DNA of 39,580 bases from Hyphococcus sp. (GTDB lineage Bacteria > Pseudomonadota > Alphaproteobacteria > Caulobacterales > Parvularculaceae), in the NCBI GenBank assembly GCA_028285645.1, contig JANQOV010000103.1, positions 1 to 39,580 on the forward strand. Reading direction: 5' to 3'. Made by a program: the position numbers and the translations under genes. Shown piece by piece: positions 25,307 to 33,125 of the stretch. The first letter of the stretch is position 1. Each line of letters opens with the position of its first letter. Below the pieces are notes generated by a model, which saw only the letters and a program-made list of their open reading frames with translations, was not told where the DNA came from and made no database searches.

Positions 25307-27004
25307 ATGACAGACAATCTGCCGAAACCGGGCGCCCCGGACATTGAAATCGCACGGGCAGCTAGAATGCGGCCGATCATTGAGCTCGCGCGCGATCGAT
25401 TGGACTTGCCGACGGAAGCGCTGCTTCCCTTTGGTCATCACAAGGCGAAGTTGGCGCTCGATCATCTGTCAGCCGCGAAAACGAAACCAAAAGGCAAGCT
25501 CGTCCTGGTAACAGCAACAACGCCGACGCCCGCCGGCGAAGGCAAAACGACAACCAGCGTTGGCCTTTGCGACGGCCTAAACAAGATCGGCGTTGATACG
25601 ATGGTGTGTTTGCGCGAACCGTCGCTTGGGCCTTGCTTTGGCATGAAGGGCGGCGCCGCTGGCGGGGGGCGCGCTCAAGTCCTGCCTATGGAAGACATTA
25701 ACCTGCATTTTAATGGCGACTTTCACGCTATAACCTCAGCACACAGCCTTTTGTCGGCAATGATCGATAATCACATCCATTGGGGCAATAAGCAGAATAT
25801 TGATCCGCGCCGGGTCGTGTGGCGGCGCGTTGTCGACATGAATGACCGCGCCCTGCGTAACATCACTGTTGGGCTCGGCGGGCCGGCGCACGGCGTGCCG
25901 CGCGAAGATGGTTTCGATATTACTGTTGCGTCGGAAGTGATGGCGATCTTTTGCCTGGCGCAGGATTTTGCGGACCTTCAGCGCCGGCTTGGCGAAATCA
26001 TCGTTGCCCGGCGCTATGACAAAACGCCGGTGACCGCGAAAGACATCGGCGCCGACGGCGCCATGGCTGTGCTCTTAAAAGATGCGCTTGCGCCAAATCT
26101 CGTGCAAACGATTGAGCACAATCTTGCCTTCATCCATGGCGGGCCTTTCGCCAATATCGCCCATGGATGCAACAGCGTTGTCGCGACCAAAACAGCGCTT
26201 GGTCTTAGCGATGTTGTGGTCACTGAAGCAGGTTTCGGCGCTGATCTTGGCGCGCAGAAATTTCTCGACATTAAATGCCGGCAATCAGGGCTGTGGCCTG
26301 ACGCCGTGGTGCTGGTCACCACCATTCGCGCTTTAAAAATGCAGGGCGGCGTCGCGAAGGCCGACCTTGAAGCCCCGAACCCTTCGGCAGTCGAGAAAGG
26401 CGCCGTTAATCTCGTGCGTCACATCAACAATCTTAGGCAATATGGATTTACGCCGGTTGTCGCTATCAACCATTTTGTGAAGGACACGGACGAAGAAGTG
26501 CAAGTGGTTGAGAGCGTTTGCGCCAAAGAGGGCGTGCGCGCCGCGGTCGCTAAACATTGGGAGAAAGGCGGCGCGGGCGCTGTCGCTCTCGCGGAAGCGG
26601 TGAAGGCGCAACTCGGCGAAGGCGCGTCAGAGCCGGCCTTGCTTTATCCCGACAAGATGTCTCTCGCAGAAAAAATCAATGCGGTCGCAACGAAGATTTA
26701 TGGGGCGGCGAATATCTCCCTTTCGACGGCGGCGGCGCGCGCGCTCCGCGAGTTCGAACAGCTTGGCTATGGCGACCTGCCGGTCTGCATCGCCAAGACG
26801 CAATACAGCTTTTCGACCGACCCGGCGTCGCTGGGCGCGCCCGAGGGGCATACGCTCGGCGTGCGCGAGGCGCGGCTTTCCGCCGGGGCTGGGTTTGTCG
26901 TTGCGATCTGCGGCGACATCATGACCATGCCCGGCCTGCCGCGAAAGCCGGCGGCGCTTGAGATCGGCCTCGACGCCGACGGGGAGATTGTCGGGCTTTC
27001 CTGA
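25307..27004 (+). CDS. fhs: Formate-tetrahydrofolate ligase Fhs
   Basis: ATP-dependent enzyme that joins formate to tetrahydrofolate, giving 10-formyl-THF. 565 residues from the ATG at 25307. The ATP-binding loop [14 protein letters not shown], then [63 protein letters not shown] and the C-terminal [15 protein letters not shown] are all family signatures. The start has no good ribosome site (GGGAG lies 27 bases upstream), and a GTG at 25244 would add 21 residues unlike the family. It follows fdhD by 158 bases, putting formate assimilation next to formate oxidation. Confidence 0.95.
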   Translation: MTDNLPKPGAPDIEIARAARMRPIIELARDRLDLPTEALLPFGHHKAKLALDHLSAAKTKPKGKLVLVTATTPTPAGEGKTTTSVGLCDGLNKIGVDTMVCLREPSLGPCFGMKGGAAGGGRAQVLPMEDINLHFNGDFHAITSAHSLLSAMIDNHIHWGNKQNIDPRRVVWRRVVDMNDRALRNITVGLGGPAHGVPREDGFDITVASEVMAIFCLAQDFADLQRRLGEIIVARRYDKTPVTAKDIGADGAMAVLLKDALAPNLVQTIEHNLAFIHGGPFANIAHGCNSVVATKTALGLSDVVVTEAGFGADLGAQKFLDIKCRQSGLWPDAVVLVTTIRALKMQGGVAKADLEAPNPSAVEKGAVNLVRHINNLRQYGFTPVVAINHFVKDTDEEVQVVESVCAKEGVRAAVAKHWEKGGAGAVALAEAVKAQLGEGASEPALLYPDKMSLAEKINAVATKIYGAANISLSTAAARALREFEQLGYGDLPVCIAKTQYSFSTDPASLGAPEGHTLGVREARLSAGAGFVVAICGDIMTMPGLPRKPAALEIGLDADGEIVGLS

Positions 27005-27030
27005 GCCGAAGACGGCGCCTCATCTTGCCA

Positions 27031-27058
27031 TTGCGGCGCGGAAGGAATGATCTATAGT
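27031..27058 (+). promoter_or_regulatory. Promoter of tRNA-Pro
   Basis: TTGCGG (27031-27036) and TATAGT (27053-27058) are 16 bases apart, followed by a GC-rich start region. Transcription should begin near 27065, about 55 bases before the tRNA. Confidence 0.55.
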
Positions 27059-27069
27059 CCGCGCCGCCC

Positions 27070-27109
27070 GCGGCTAAGACGCTGAGCGGGCAGGGAGCGG
27101 CTTAGACGC
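27070..27109 (+). repeat. Imperfect 13-base direct repeat in the tRNA-Pro leader
   Basis: GCGGCTAAGACGC at 27070-27082 and GCGGCTTAGACGC at 27097-27109 differ at one base. They lie in the 5' leader of the pre-tRNA. Confidence 0.6.
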
Positions 27110-27119
27110 CGTCCCGGGT

Positions 27120-27196
27120 CGGAGCGTGGCGCAGTCTGGTAGCGCACTTCACTGGGGGTGAAGGGGTCGCTGGTTCGAGTCCAGTCGCTCCGACCA
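27120..27196 (+). tRNA. tRNA-Pro (anticodon GGG)
   Basis: A full cloverleaf of 77 bases: acceptor CGGAGCG with CGCTCCG, D arm GCGC/GCGC, anticodon stem CTTCA/TGAAG, loop CTGGGGG with GGG at 27154-27156, T arm GCTGG-TTCGAGT-CCAGT, discriminator A and an encoded CCA. Reads CCC proline codons (and CCU by wobble). An imperfect copy of its T-arm region lies 49 bases downstream of its end. Confidence 0.96.
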
Positions 27197-27226
27197 TTAA
27201 AATCAATGACTTAGCGGTTTCAAGTT

Positions 27227-27244
27227 AAGTGGTCCCTGGTTCAA
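27227..27244 (+). repeat. Partial, imperfect copy of the tRNA-Pro T-arm region
   Basis: These 18 bases (AAGTGGTCCCTGGTTCAA) match tRNA bases 27161-27178 at 15 positions. Such partial copies can be left by an integrating element, and the neighbouring sequence turns AT-richer here. Too short to be certain. Confidence 0.3.
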
Positions 27245-27288
27245 TGGAGCCGTTTGATCTCCAACACCGCAATTGTCTGCCACGGCCC

Positions 27289-27768
27289 TCAATTGAACAG
27301 CATGGTGTAGGTAAAATTGATATTACCTGCGTCGGTGAGATCATGAGAAACCATAATGGCAACCCGACTATCATCCGCAAAGCTAACGCTTGCACCTGAA
27401 TCGCAGTCACCCGGTCCTGTCAGGGTGCAGGTCAACAATGTAGGTTGTCCATTGACACGAACCATTATTGTAAAGGCACCGCTTGTCGGTATCGAATCCG
27501 TGTCTACGTGTACACGCAATGTGCTCAATGCTCCTTTAGGCATTCGCTGCTGCGCGGCAGTTTCATTTGGAGTAAAGAAATGATTTGAGGGCGAATAGAA
27601 AATGCCCGGCGTAGCTGTAAAAACGCCCCCCGCGCCACCGATGACTTGAGGTTTGTTTTGCGAGCCAACGGATTGAAGATAATCATCAATGAGCTGGTGT
27701 GTGAAGTAACAACAAAGTGCAATTGCGACGATTGCCAGAAAAGTAAGAATACGGAGTAATATTGTCAT
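27289..27768 (-). CDS. Unknown membrane-anchored protein in an AT-rich patch
   Basis: 159 residues from the ATG at 27768, which has GAGGG upstream. Residues 2-20 form one hydrophobic segment, so the protein is anchored in the membrane with most of it outside. The C-terminal part is beta-rich (STLRVHVDTDSIPTSGAFTI, VRVNGQPTLLTCTL, SGASVSFADDSRVAI) and resembles the short beta-sandwich repeats of exported or appendage proteins, with a cysteine pair (TCTLTGPGDC) that could form a disulfide. No named family is recognised. Its codon and base use is more AT-rich than its neighbours, and it lies next to tRNA-Pro, so it may have come in by transfer. Confidence 0.6.
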   Translation of the reverse strand: MTILLRILTFLAIVAIALCCYFTHQLIDDYLQSVGSQNKPQVIGGAGGVFTATPGIFYSPSNHFFTPNETAAQQRMPKGALSTLRVHVDTDSIPTSGAFTIMVRVNGQPTLLTCTLTGPGDCDSGASVSFADDSRVAIMVSHDLTDAGNINFTYTMLFN

Positions 27769-28118
27769 TTGAGCCCTCGCGATCTCCCGATGCTCAGAGG
27801 TTACTAAATCCAATAAGCGGCTTCAAATTTAGCACTATTGGTCTGTGTGAGCCGTATTTGCAGCCCCCAACCTTCAATGAGTTCGATCAGGCCGGTGACG
27901 CCTTGGTGTTCCTTGCCGTTGCCTTTTGCCCGGCCGGTCATAGAGATAGAGTGAGCGCTCACTCACATCGTGCTGACCGCCAATCAATTGGGCGTCGCGC
28001 AGTTGAGAATCCATCCCCGCCCGGCTGTCCTGCGGTGATTTCCTGCTTAGGCCGCGCCCGCGACAAGGCCGGCAAATGGTGCTAGCGTTTGGGTCGCGGT
28101 GTTGACGTGGAGTTGTGC
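27769..28118. other. Gap without a convincing gene
   Basis: No reading frame here looks coding. The plus frame at 27762-28085 and a short minus frame starting near 28010 have no ribosome site or recognisable motif. The only clear element is the 16-base perfect palindrome at 27949-27964. Confidence 0.5.
27949..27964. promoter_or_regulatory. 16-base perfect palindrome, operator-like
   Basis: GAGTGAGCGCTCACTC is perfectly symmetrical, with no spacer. GTGAGCGCTCAC-type palindromes are typical operators of TetR-family regulators. No regulator gene is adjacent, so the protein that reads it is unknown. Confidence 0.4.
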
Positions 28119-28538
28119 GTGGGGACGAAAGACAGAAAACGGCGCGAGGGGCCTAAGTTCAGCGACCTGCCGGACGCGGTTGCGCCGACAAACGAAAAGC
28201 CGGCAACTGCTAGCTTGAGCGCGGGAGCGCCGACGGGCGGCAATAGCGCGTGGTCGGTGCCGGATATGGCGACGCCAAGCTTTGCTTCTGTGCGCAAGCG
28301 GTTTGATTCAAAGGCGCGTCGGGTGGTGCGCGAGGAATATGAAGAACTCGTCGATGATGACGATGATGCGCCGCGGCCGCCGCGCAAAAAGTCGCCGCCG
28401 CCAAGTTATGTCTGGCCCATCGCCGTTGCGGCGATTTTCATTTCGATCATTTCACTGATGGTTGCGCTGGCTGACGACAGCGTGCCGCTCTGTTCCGAGC
28501 AGCCGGAGTGGAACCAGTATAATTGCCGCGCGGGTTAG
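28119..28538 (+). CDS. Small unknown protein with a C-terminal membrane segment
   Basis: 139 residues from the GTG at 28119, chosen because GGAG lies seven bases upstream; a TTG at 28089 would add ten residues. The N-terminal 90 residues are hydrophilic and low in complexity, with a basic stretch (RKRFDSKARRVVREEYEEL), a run of five Asp and a Pro/Lys segment. Residues 97-118 form one membrane helix and the last 20 residues carry two Cys. It looks like a single-pass protein with a large cytoplasmic region. Family not recognised. GC content and codon use are like the core genome. Confidence 0.6.
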   Translation: MGTKDRKRREGPKFSDLPDAVAPTNEKPATASLSAGAPTGGNSAWSVPDMATPSFASVRKRFDSKARRVVREEYEELVDDDDDAPRPPRKKSPPPSYVWPIAVAAIFISIISLMVALADDSVPLCSEQPEWNQYNCRAG

Positions 28539-28622
28539 GGGCGCCGATCGCAAATTTAACCTGCTTCACTCACGGCGAATTTCTATAAGTTTGTATTAGG
28601 AAAAATCGGTTCCTAATCCGTT

Positions 28623-28695
28623 TTCCCGGCGAAAGCCGGGATCCAGAGCGACGGGCAATGCGTGTGATGTTCTGGATTCCGGCTTTCGCCGGAAA
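28623..28695. repeat. Dispersed palindromic repeat, long inverted copy
   Basis: A 25-base arm at 28623-28647 is repeated inverted at 28671-28695 with two mismatches. Each arm holds its own hairpin (CCGGC-GAAA-GCCGG) and the TCCAGA/TCTGGA box. The 23-base centre is unrelated. It sits between two genes of different direction and could also act in RNA as a stem. Confidence 0.75.
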
Positions 28696-28780
28696 GAGCG
28701 GGGATGATAACTTCGCTATGTACTTTGTCTTGAGCGCTTGAGCAGTCGTTCTTACAGTTCAAGCAGAGCGTTTTTCCGCT

Positions 28781-29605
28781 CTAAGCCGCGTCTTCTTTTT
28801 CTTCTGTCTCTGACGACGAGCTCGAGCGCGTCTCATCGCGCTCGGCGAGGATTTTCTTGTACGCATAATTGACGCGCTGGGTCGCCTGCAGGGCGGCGCG
28901 CTTTAGCTCCTCGTCGAGGCCAAGGCCGGCCACTGTGTCCGGATGCACGGCCTTCATGCGCGCTTTATAGGCTGTGCGAACTTCTTCCGTTGTGGCCTCC
29001 GGCTTGATGTGCAAGGCTGCATATGGATCAAATGACTTTCGCGGTTTGAATTGGGGCTCTTTGTCGGCGCTTTCCTGATCGTCCGCATCCTTGGTTTTCT
29101 TGCGCCTGGTTCGCCGGGTTCTCTTCGTTTTCGGGCGCTCTTCCTTGGCGCTGGTCTTCTCGTCGTCAGCGTCCTTTTTGCCGGCGTCTTTTTCGTCTTC
29201 GTCTTTCGCGACTTCGTCCTTGGCGTCCGTCGCTTCTGCGTCCGCAGCCTCGGCGTCAGCGTCCTGCGCGTCTTTGTCTTTCGCTTCCGGTTCTTTGTCC
29301 GCGTCGTCTGTGGATTTTCCTGATTGCGTGCTTGCTGCCTCAGACAAGTCCTCGGTGTCGCCTATGAGCGGTTCCTCGTCTTCTGTTTTTTCGATGATCG
29401 AGGCGATTTGCGTTTTGGCGACAATGATTGTTTCACCATCGGATTTAACGGCGGGGATGAAGGCGCGGTCGTCATTCAAGAGGTCGATCAGTCGTTCATT
29501 GATCGTCAGGAAGACAATCGCTTCCATGGGCGCCTGGCCCAGAAGCGTCATCACGACCTTCTGTTTGTTCTTGTGACGGCTCGCGCCATTGCCTTTGCCG
29601 ATCAT
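28781..29605 (-). CDS. J-domain protein with a long charged linker
   Basis: 274 residues from the ATG at 29605 (AAGG upstream). The N-terminal ~80 residues (MTLLGQAPMEAIVFLTINER, FIPAVKSDGETIIVAKTQIA) are compact and not recognised. A linker of about 100 residues is almost only Asp, Glu, Lys, Ala and Ser, turning basic at KTKRTRRTRRKKTK. The C-terminal J domain (about residues 191-253) starts DPYAALHIKPEATTEEVR and keeps the HPD motif (KAVHPDT) that stimulates DnaK ATPase. Glycine-rich and zinc domains of DnaJ are absent, so this is a class C J protein, probably recruiting Hsp70 to a particular client. Confidence 0.82.
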   Translation of the reverse strand: MIGKGNGASRHKNKQKVVMTLLGQAPMEAIVFLTINERLIDLLNDDRAFIPAVKSDGETIIVAKTQIASIIEKTEDEEPLIGDTEDLSEAASTQSGKSTDDADKEPEAKDKDAQDADAEAADAEATDAKDEVAKDEDEKDAGKKDADDEKTSAKEERPKTKRTRRTRRKKTKDADDQESADKEPQFKPRKSFDPYAALHIKPEATTEEVRTAYKARMKAVHPDTVAGLGLDEELKRAALQATQRVNYAYKKILAERDETRSSSSSETEEKEDAA

Positions 29606-29729
29606 GCAGAAACCTTGCGCCAAAACCTTCAGTATCGCCGCCGGCTTCTCTCGGGGGCGATGGACCCATTGGAGATTACTAAAGGACGCTTAAAAACCCG
29701 TTTCGGATGCAAGGATTAAGTTGGGGCCG

Positions 29730-29963
29730 TTAGTCCCTGTCCCGATCTGGCGCAGTCGTTGCGGCGCGGGGCTCAGCATTCATCCAAAGCATGAGGTATT
29801 TCACAGGAAACGCCCAGGCGACGCCGGCCACGAGATAGAATGCGACCTTCAGTAATTGATTGTCCGGCACCCTGTCGCCGAGCGCAGCCGCGCCGCCCAC
29901 ATAGACAACGAGCGCCGGCAGGAGCGCCATAAAGCCGATCAGTTTTTTGATGCGCGGTTTCAT
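29730..29963 (-). CDS. DUF2842 small membrane protein
   Basis: 77 residues with two hydrophobic segments (IGFMALLPALVVYVGGAAAL and VAFYLVAGVAWAFPVKYLML), the length and layout of the alphaproteobacterial DUF2842 family, whose members begin MKPR/MRPR-x-KKLIG and end with a short tail after LIRWM-like sequence. Function unknown. The ATG at 29963 is chosen because the upstream frame is antisense to ctaA. It is divergent from ctaA. Confidence 0.8.
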   Translation of the reverse strand: MKPRIKKLIGFMALLPALVVYVGGAAALGDRVPDNQLLKVAFYLVAGVAWAFPVKYLMLWMNAEPRAATTAPDRDRD

Positions 29964-30045
29964 GGGGCGTTCGGCTCGGTTCCTTAGGTGTCCCGCGACG
30001 CGGGGTCGCGCGCGCGAGTTCGCGTTTTCTCGTAAAGAAAGCGCC

Positions 30046-31110
30046 ATGGCCTCTAGCAGTTCCGCAACCACGATGCAAAACGCCCCCGCAACGCCGCAAG
30101 CGACCTCGACCCGCGCGATTGCGGTTTGGCTCATTGTTATGTGCGGGCTTGTCGCCGCCATGGTGATCGTCGGCGGCGCAACGCGGCTGACGGATTCAGG
30201 GCTTTCGATTACCGAGTGGCGCCCGGTGACTGGCGCGATCCCGCCTTTGAGCGAAGCCGCCTGGCTGGCTGAGTTCGAAAAATACAAACAGATCCCCGAA
30301 TACCAACATATCAATTTCGGCATGAGCCTTGAGGAGTTCAAAGTCATTTACTGGTGGGAGTGGGGGCACCGGTTTTTGGGCCGGCTGATCGGGATCGCCT
30401 TTTTTGTTCCCATGGTTTTCTTCATGGCGACGGGGCGAACGACAAAGCCGCTGGCGCTGAAACTGTTCGGCTTGTTTGTGCTTGGCGGGCTGCAAGGGGC
30501 GCTTGGCTGGTGGATGGTGACGTCAGGTCTTGCTGACAGGGTAGATGTCAGCCAATACCGGCTGGCGGCGCATTTAAGTCTTGCGGTTATCCTCTTTGGG
30601 CTGATGTTTTGGCTGGCGCTCGATCTTTGGCCCGCGGCGAAAACGCGAGCGCCAAAGCGCGGGCTTTTTATCGGCGCAATGGCGCTTTCCGCCGGCGTCT
30701 TTGCACAGATGATGCTGGGAGCGTTCGTTGCCGGGCTGCGCGCAGGGCGCACGTTCAACACTTGGCCGTTGATGGACGGTAAATTCTTTCCTGACGGATA
30801 TTTTTACGGGGCGCCCGGTTTTAACGATCTCTTCGAGACTATCGCCGCCGTTCAATTCAATCACCGGATTGGCGCTTATCTTCTGGCGGCGGGCGCCGTC
30901 TGGTTCTGGCTCGCCGCGCGCAAGACAGATGCTGAACCGCGCGCGCGATTGGTGCTGGCGGCGGTTGGGTTGCAGATGGTTTTAGGCGTCTGGACCGTTT
31001 TGGCGGCGACGCCGATTTCTCTCGGTCTTCTGCATCAGGCGGGCGCTTTGCTTGTCTTTGCCGCAGCGCTTTATTCGGCGCATGGATTGGCGCCGGACCG
31101 GTCCGAGTGA
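30046..31110 (+). CDS. ctaA: Heme A synthase (COX15/CtaA)
   Basis: Oxidises the methyl group of heme O to give heme A for cytochrome c oxidase. 354 residues with about eight membrane helices, as in type 2 (COX15-like) enzymes of alphaproteobacteria and mitochondria. Heme-binding histidines are in WEWGHRFLGRLIG, YRLAAHLSLA, QFNHRIGAYLL and LLHQAGALL; GGATRLTDSGLSITEWRPVTGAIPP is the N-terminal signature. The ATG at 30046 gives a normal length; the longer frame from 29947 is antisense to the DUF2842 gene. Confidence 0.95.
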   Translation: MASSSSATTMQNAPATPQATSTRAIAVWLIVMCGLVAAMVIVGGATRLTDSGLSITEWRPVTGAIPPLSEAAWLAEFEKYKQIPEYQHINFGMSLEEFKVIYWWEWGHRFLGRLIGIAFFVPMVFFMATGRTTKPLALKLFGLFVLGGLQGALGWWMVTSGLADRVDVSQYRLAAHLSLAVILFGLMFWLALDLWPAAKTRAPKRGLFIGAMALSAGVFAQMMLGAFVAGLRAGRTFNTWPLMDGKFFPDGYFYGAPGFNDLFETIAAVQFNHRIGAYLLAAGAVWFWLAARKTDAEPRARLVLAAVGLQMVLGVWTVLAATPISLGLLHQAGALLVFAAALYSAHGLAPDRSE

Positions 31111-31184
31111 CGCAGAACCGTATCCGTTCCTTCTTGAATTAGGGCATTCGCGGCGTCCAGGGCTTGCGTGCGATGGCTTAAATA

Positions 31185-31213
31185 TGCAATTAATTGTACA
31201 ATAAGTTGTATAA
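31185..31213. promoter_or_regulatory. AT-rich operator-like palindromes upstream of the MarR gene
   Basis: CAATTAATTG (31187-31196) is a perfect palindrome. ATTGTACAAT (31193-31202) overlaps it, and TTGTAYAA occurs twice, 12 bases apart, ending 12 bases before the MarR ATG. The layout fits an autoregulated MarR operator. Confidence 0.45.
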
Positions 31214-31224
31214 ATGGCGAGGCC

Positions 31225-31776
31225 ATGCAAACTCAATCATTCATCGACGCCCACGAAATGCACGATGCATTCCTCGGCAACAAGCTTGGCCGGTTGGTGG
31301 ATCTCATCGCCGAACAGGGGGACGCGCTCATTCAAGATGCGGGTCTTAGCTTTCCGTCGCGGGCGTCATCGACAATTCTACTTGTCAGCGAACGCGGCGA
31401 CATCTCCGCCGCCGATGTCGCGCGCGAATTGCAACAACCCCATCAGCTGGCGAGCCAGCGCATTGAGGCGCTCATAAATCTGGGGCTTATGAAGCGCAAA
31501 GACGATCCCGGAGACGCAAGACGAAAAACACTAACCCTAACGGCAAAGGGAAAACGCGAGGCGGCTGTATTGAAAAAAGTGCTGGCTGACGTGCAAGGCG
31601 CGTTCGAAGGTGTCTATAAGGAAATCAGCGTTGATTTGTCCGACATCGTCATCCGCGCAATGGATGCTCTGAACAAGGCGCCGTTGAGCGAACGCGTCGC
31701 AGGCGCCAAACGCAAACCAAAGAAAACAAAACACGTGCAAAAACACCAAGCAGGCCGGAGGCTATCTTATGGCTGA
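31225..31776 (+). CDS. MarR family transcriptional regulator
   Basis: 183 residues. The winged helix is visible from about residue 45: SRASSTILLVSERGDISAADVAREL (helix 1-2), PHQLASQRIEALINLGLMKRKDDPGDARRKTLTLTAKGK (recognition helix and wing with the conserved D-R pair). The C-terminal tail is Lys-rich. Start at ATG 31225; the extension to 31168 would cover the palindromic upstream region. The end overlaps the S41 peptidase gene by eight bases, so the regulator and that lipoprotein are made together, and the palindromes just upstream suggest it controls the pair. Confidence 0.85.
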   Translation: MQTQSFIDAHEMHDAFLGNKLGRLVDLIAEQGDALIQDAGLSFPSRASSTILLVSERGDISAADVARELQQPHQLASQRIEALINLGLMKRKDDPGDARRKTLTLTAKGKREAAVLKKVLADVQGAFEGVYKEISVDLSDIVIRAMDALNKAPLSERVAGAKRKPKKTKHVQKHQAGRRLSYG

Positions 31777-33118
31777 ATTCTTGAACCACATCGGCGTTGC
31801 CGTTGGCGCGACATTGCTCAGCGCCTGTGCGACGCCACTAAACTACGCCCCTGCGCAAATGGACGAGCCGCTGTTCACCGAGCGCCAAGCGCAAGAGGAT
31901 TTTGATGCTTTTTTGGATTTCGTCAGGGAAACCCATCCGAAGCTTGATTACTCCGCTGATCTCGACGAACTCGATGTAGCCGCGGACCGCGTTCGCGCGT
32001 CATTGCGGGAGGGAATGACCGCGCGGGAGATTTGGATGGCTTTTGCGGTAATGAATCCCAAGTTTGCCGATGCACATGTAGGACTTCGTCGACCGGTCGC
32101 TGCGCTTGAAACCTTTGAGAAGAGCGGCGGCAAACTTTTTCCGGCGCCAATTGTGATCGACAGCGATGAGCGCATGCGCATCGGTGAAGCGAGTGCATCG
32201 TGGCCGGGCGTTGCGCCAGGCGATGAAGTGCTATCGATCAATGGGATCGCGTCGCGAGACATCATTAGCGCGGTCAGCCCGCGTATGCGCGGTGAAACCG
32301 AAAAGCTCGGCCGGCTCGTCATGGAGCGCTACTTCGCGGAATATTTCTGGATCGCTTATGGGGCGTATGATCAATATGTGGTGCGCGTTAAGAACAAAGA
32401 CGGCGCTGTTCGGATCGTCGCGTTGGATGCTGCCAGCGAAGGCGCCGCAGCCGAAGACATCTACGCCCATCGCGTGCTGGAAGGAAATGTCGGCTATTTG
32501 GACGTTCCATCCTTCAATATCCGTTATCAAAAACGGTTCGCTGCTTTCCTTGAAACGGCCTTCACCGATTTTAAAAACAAAGATGTGGACAGGCTCGTCA
32601 TCGATTTGCGTGAAAACACAGGCGGTGCCCATGACGTAAGCGACCTTCTGATGGCCTATTTGACCGACAGACCCTATTCGGCAATTTCGGGCGTTACCGC
32701 GCGCATTACAGAAGAAAATATCGCGCTCATTCCCGGCGCAAGCCTTGGCGACGTGATCAGCGTGCCCTTTCAGCAGACAATCACGCCGCAGGAAAATTTC
32801 CCGCTGCGGTTTGAGGGCGAAGTCTACGCATTGATCGGCGGCTTGACCTATTCGCAGGCGATCGCCTTTGCGACCACCTTGCAGGATTATGAAGTTGCAA
32901 CGCTCGCCGGCGAAGAAACGGAAGGTCCTGGCAATCAAACCGGTCAGGTTCAACTATCGCCGTTGCCCAATACCGGGATCGAGGCGCTGGCGCCGATCTA
33001 TATTTTCGTGCGCGCCAATGGCGATAAATCCCGCAGCCCGGTTGTGCCTGACATTGTAATTAAAGACGATTCGTTTGACGCCATGGCGAGCGTCAACGCG
33101 TTGCTGAAAAAGATGTAG
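31769..33118 (+). CDS. S41 family peptidase, lipoprotein
   Basis: 449 residues. A hydrophobic leader ends in LLSAC, with Cys20 as a lipidation site. A PDZ-like region (GVAPGDEVLSINGIASRD, about residues 150-170) is followed by the S41 tail-specific protease domain: VGYLDVPSFNI, RLVIDLRENTGGAHD and the nucleophile segment GGLTYSQAIAFA with Ser362. The catalytic Lys/Glu arrangement of CtpA-type enzymes was not traced, so activity is likely but not certain. GGAGG lies eight bases before the ATG. The target is unknown. Confidence 0.85.
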   Translation: MAEFLNHIGVAVGATLLSACATPLNYAPAQMDEPLFTERQAQEDFDAFLDFVRETHPKLDYSADLDELDVAADRVRASLREGMTAREIWMAFAVMNPKFADAHVGLRRPVAALETFEKSGGKLFPAPIVIDSDERMRIGEASASWPGVAPGDEVLSINGIASRDIISAVSPRMRGETEKLGRLVMERYFAEYFWIAYGAYDQYVVRVKNKDGAVRIVALDAASEGAAAEDIYAHRVLEGNVGYLDVPSFNIRYQKRFAAFLETAFTDFKNKDVDRLVIDLRENTGGAHDVSDLLMAYLTDRPYSAISGVTARITEENIALIPGASLGDVISVPFQQTITPQENFPLRFEGEVYALIGGLTYSQAIAFATTLQDYEVATLAGEETEGPGNQTGQVQLSPLPNTGIEALAPIYIFVRANGDKSRSPVVPDIVIKDDSFDAMASVNALLKKM

Positions 33119-33125
33119 CCTACTT

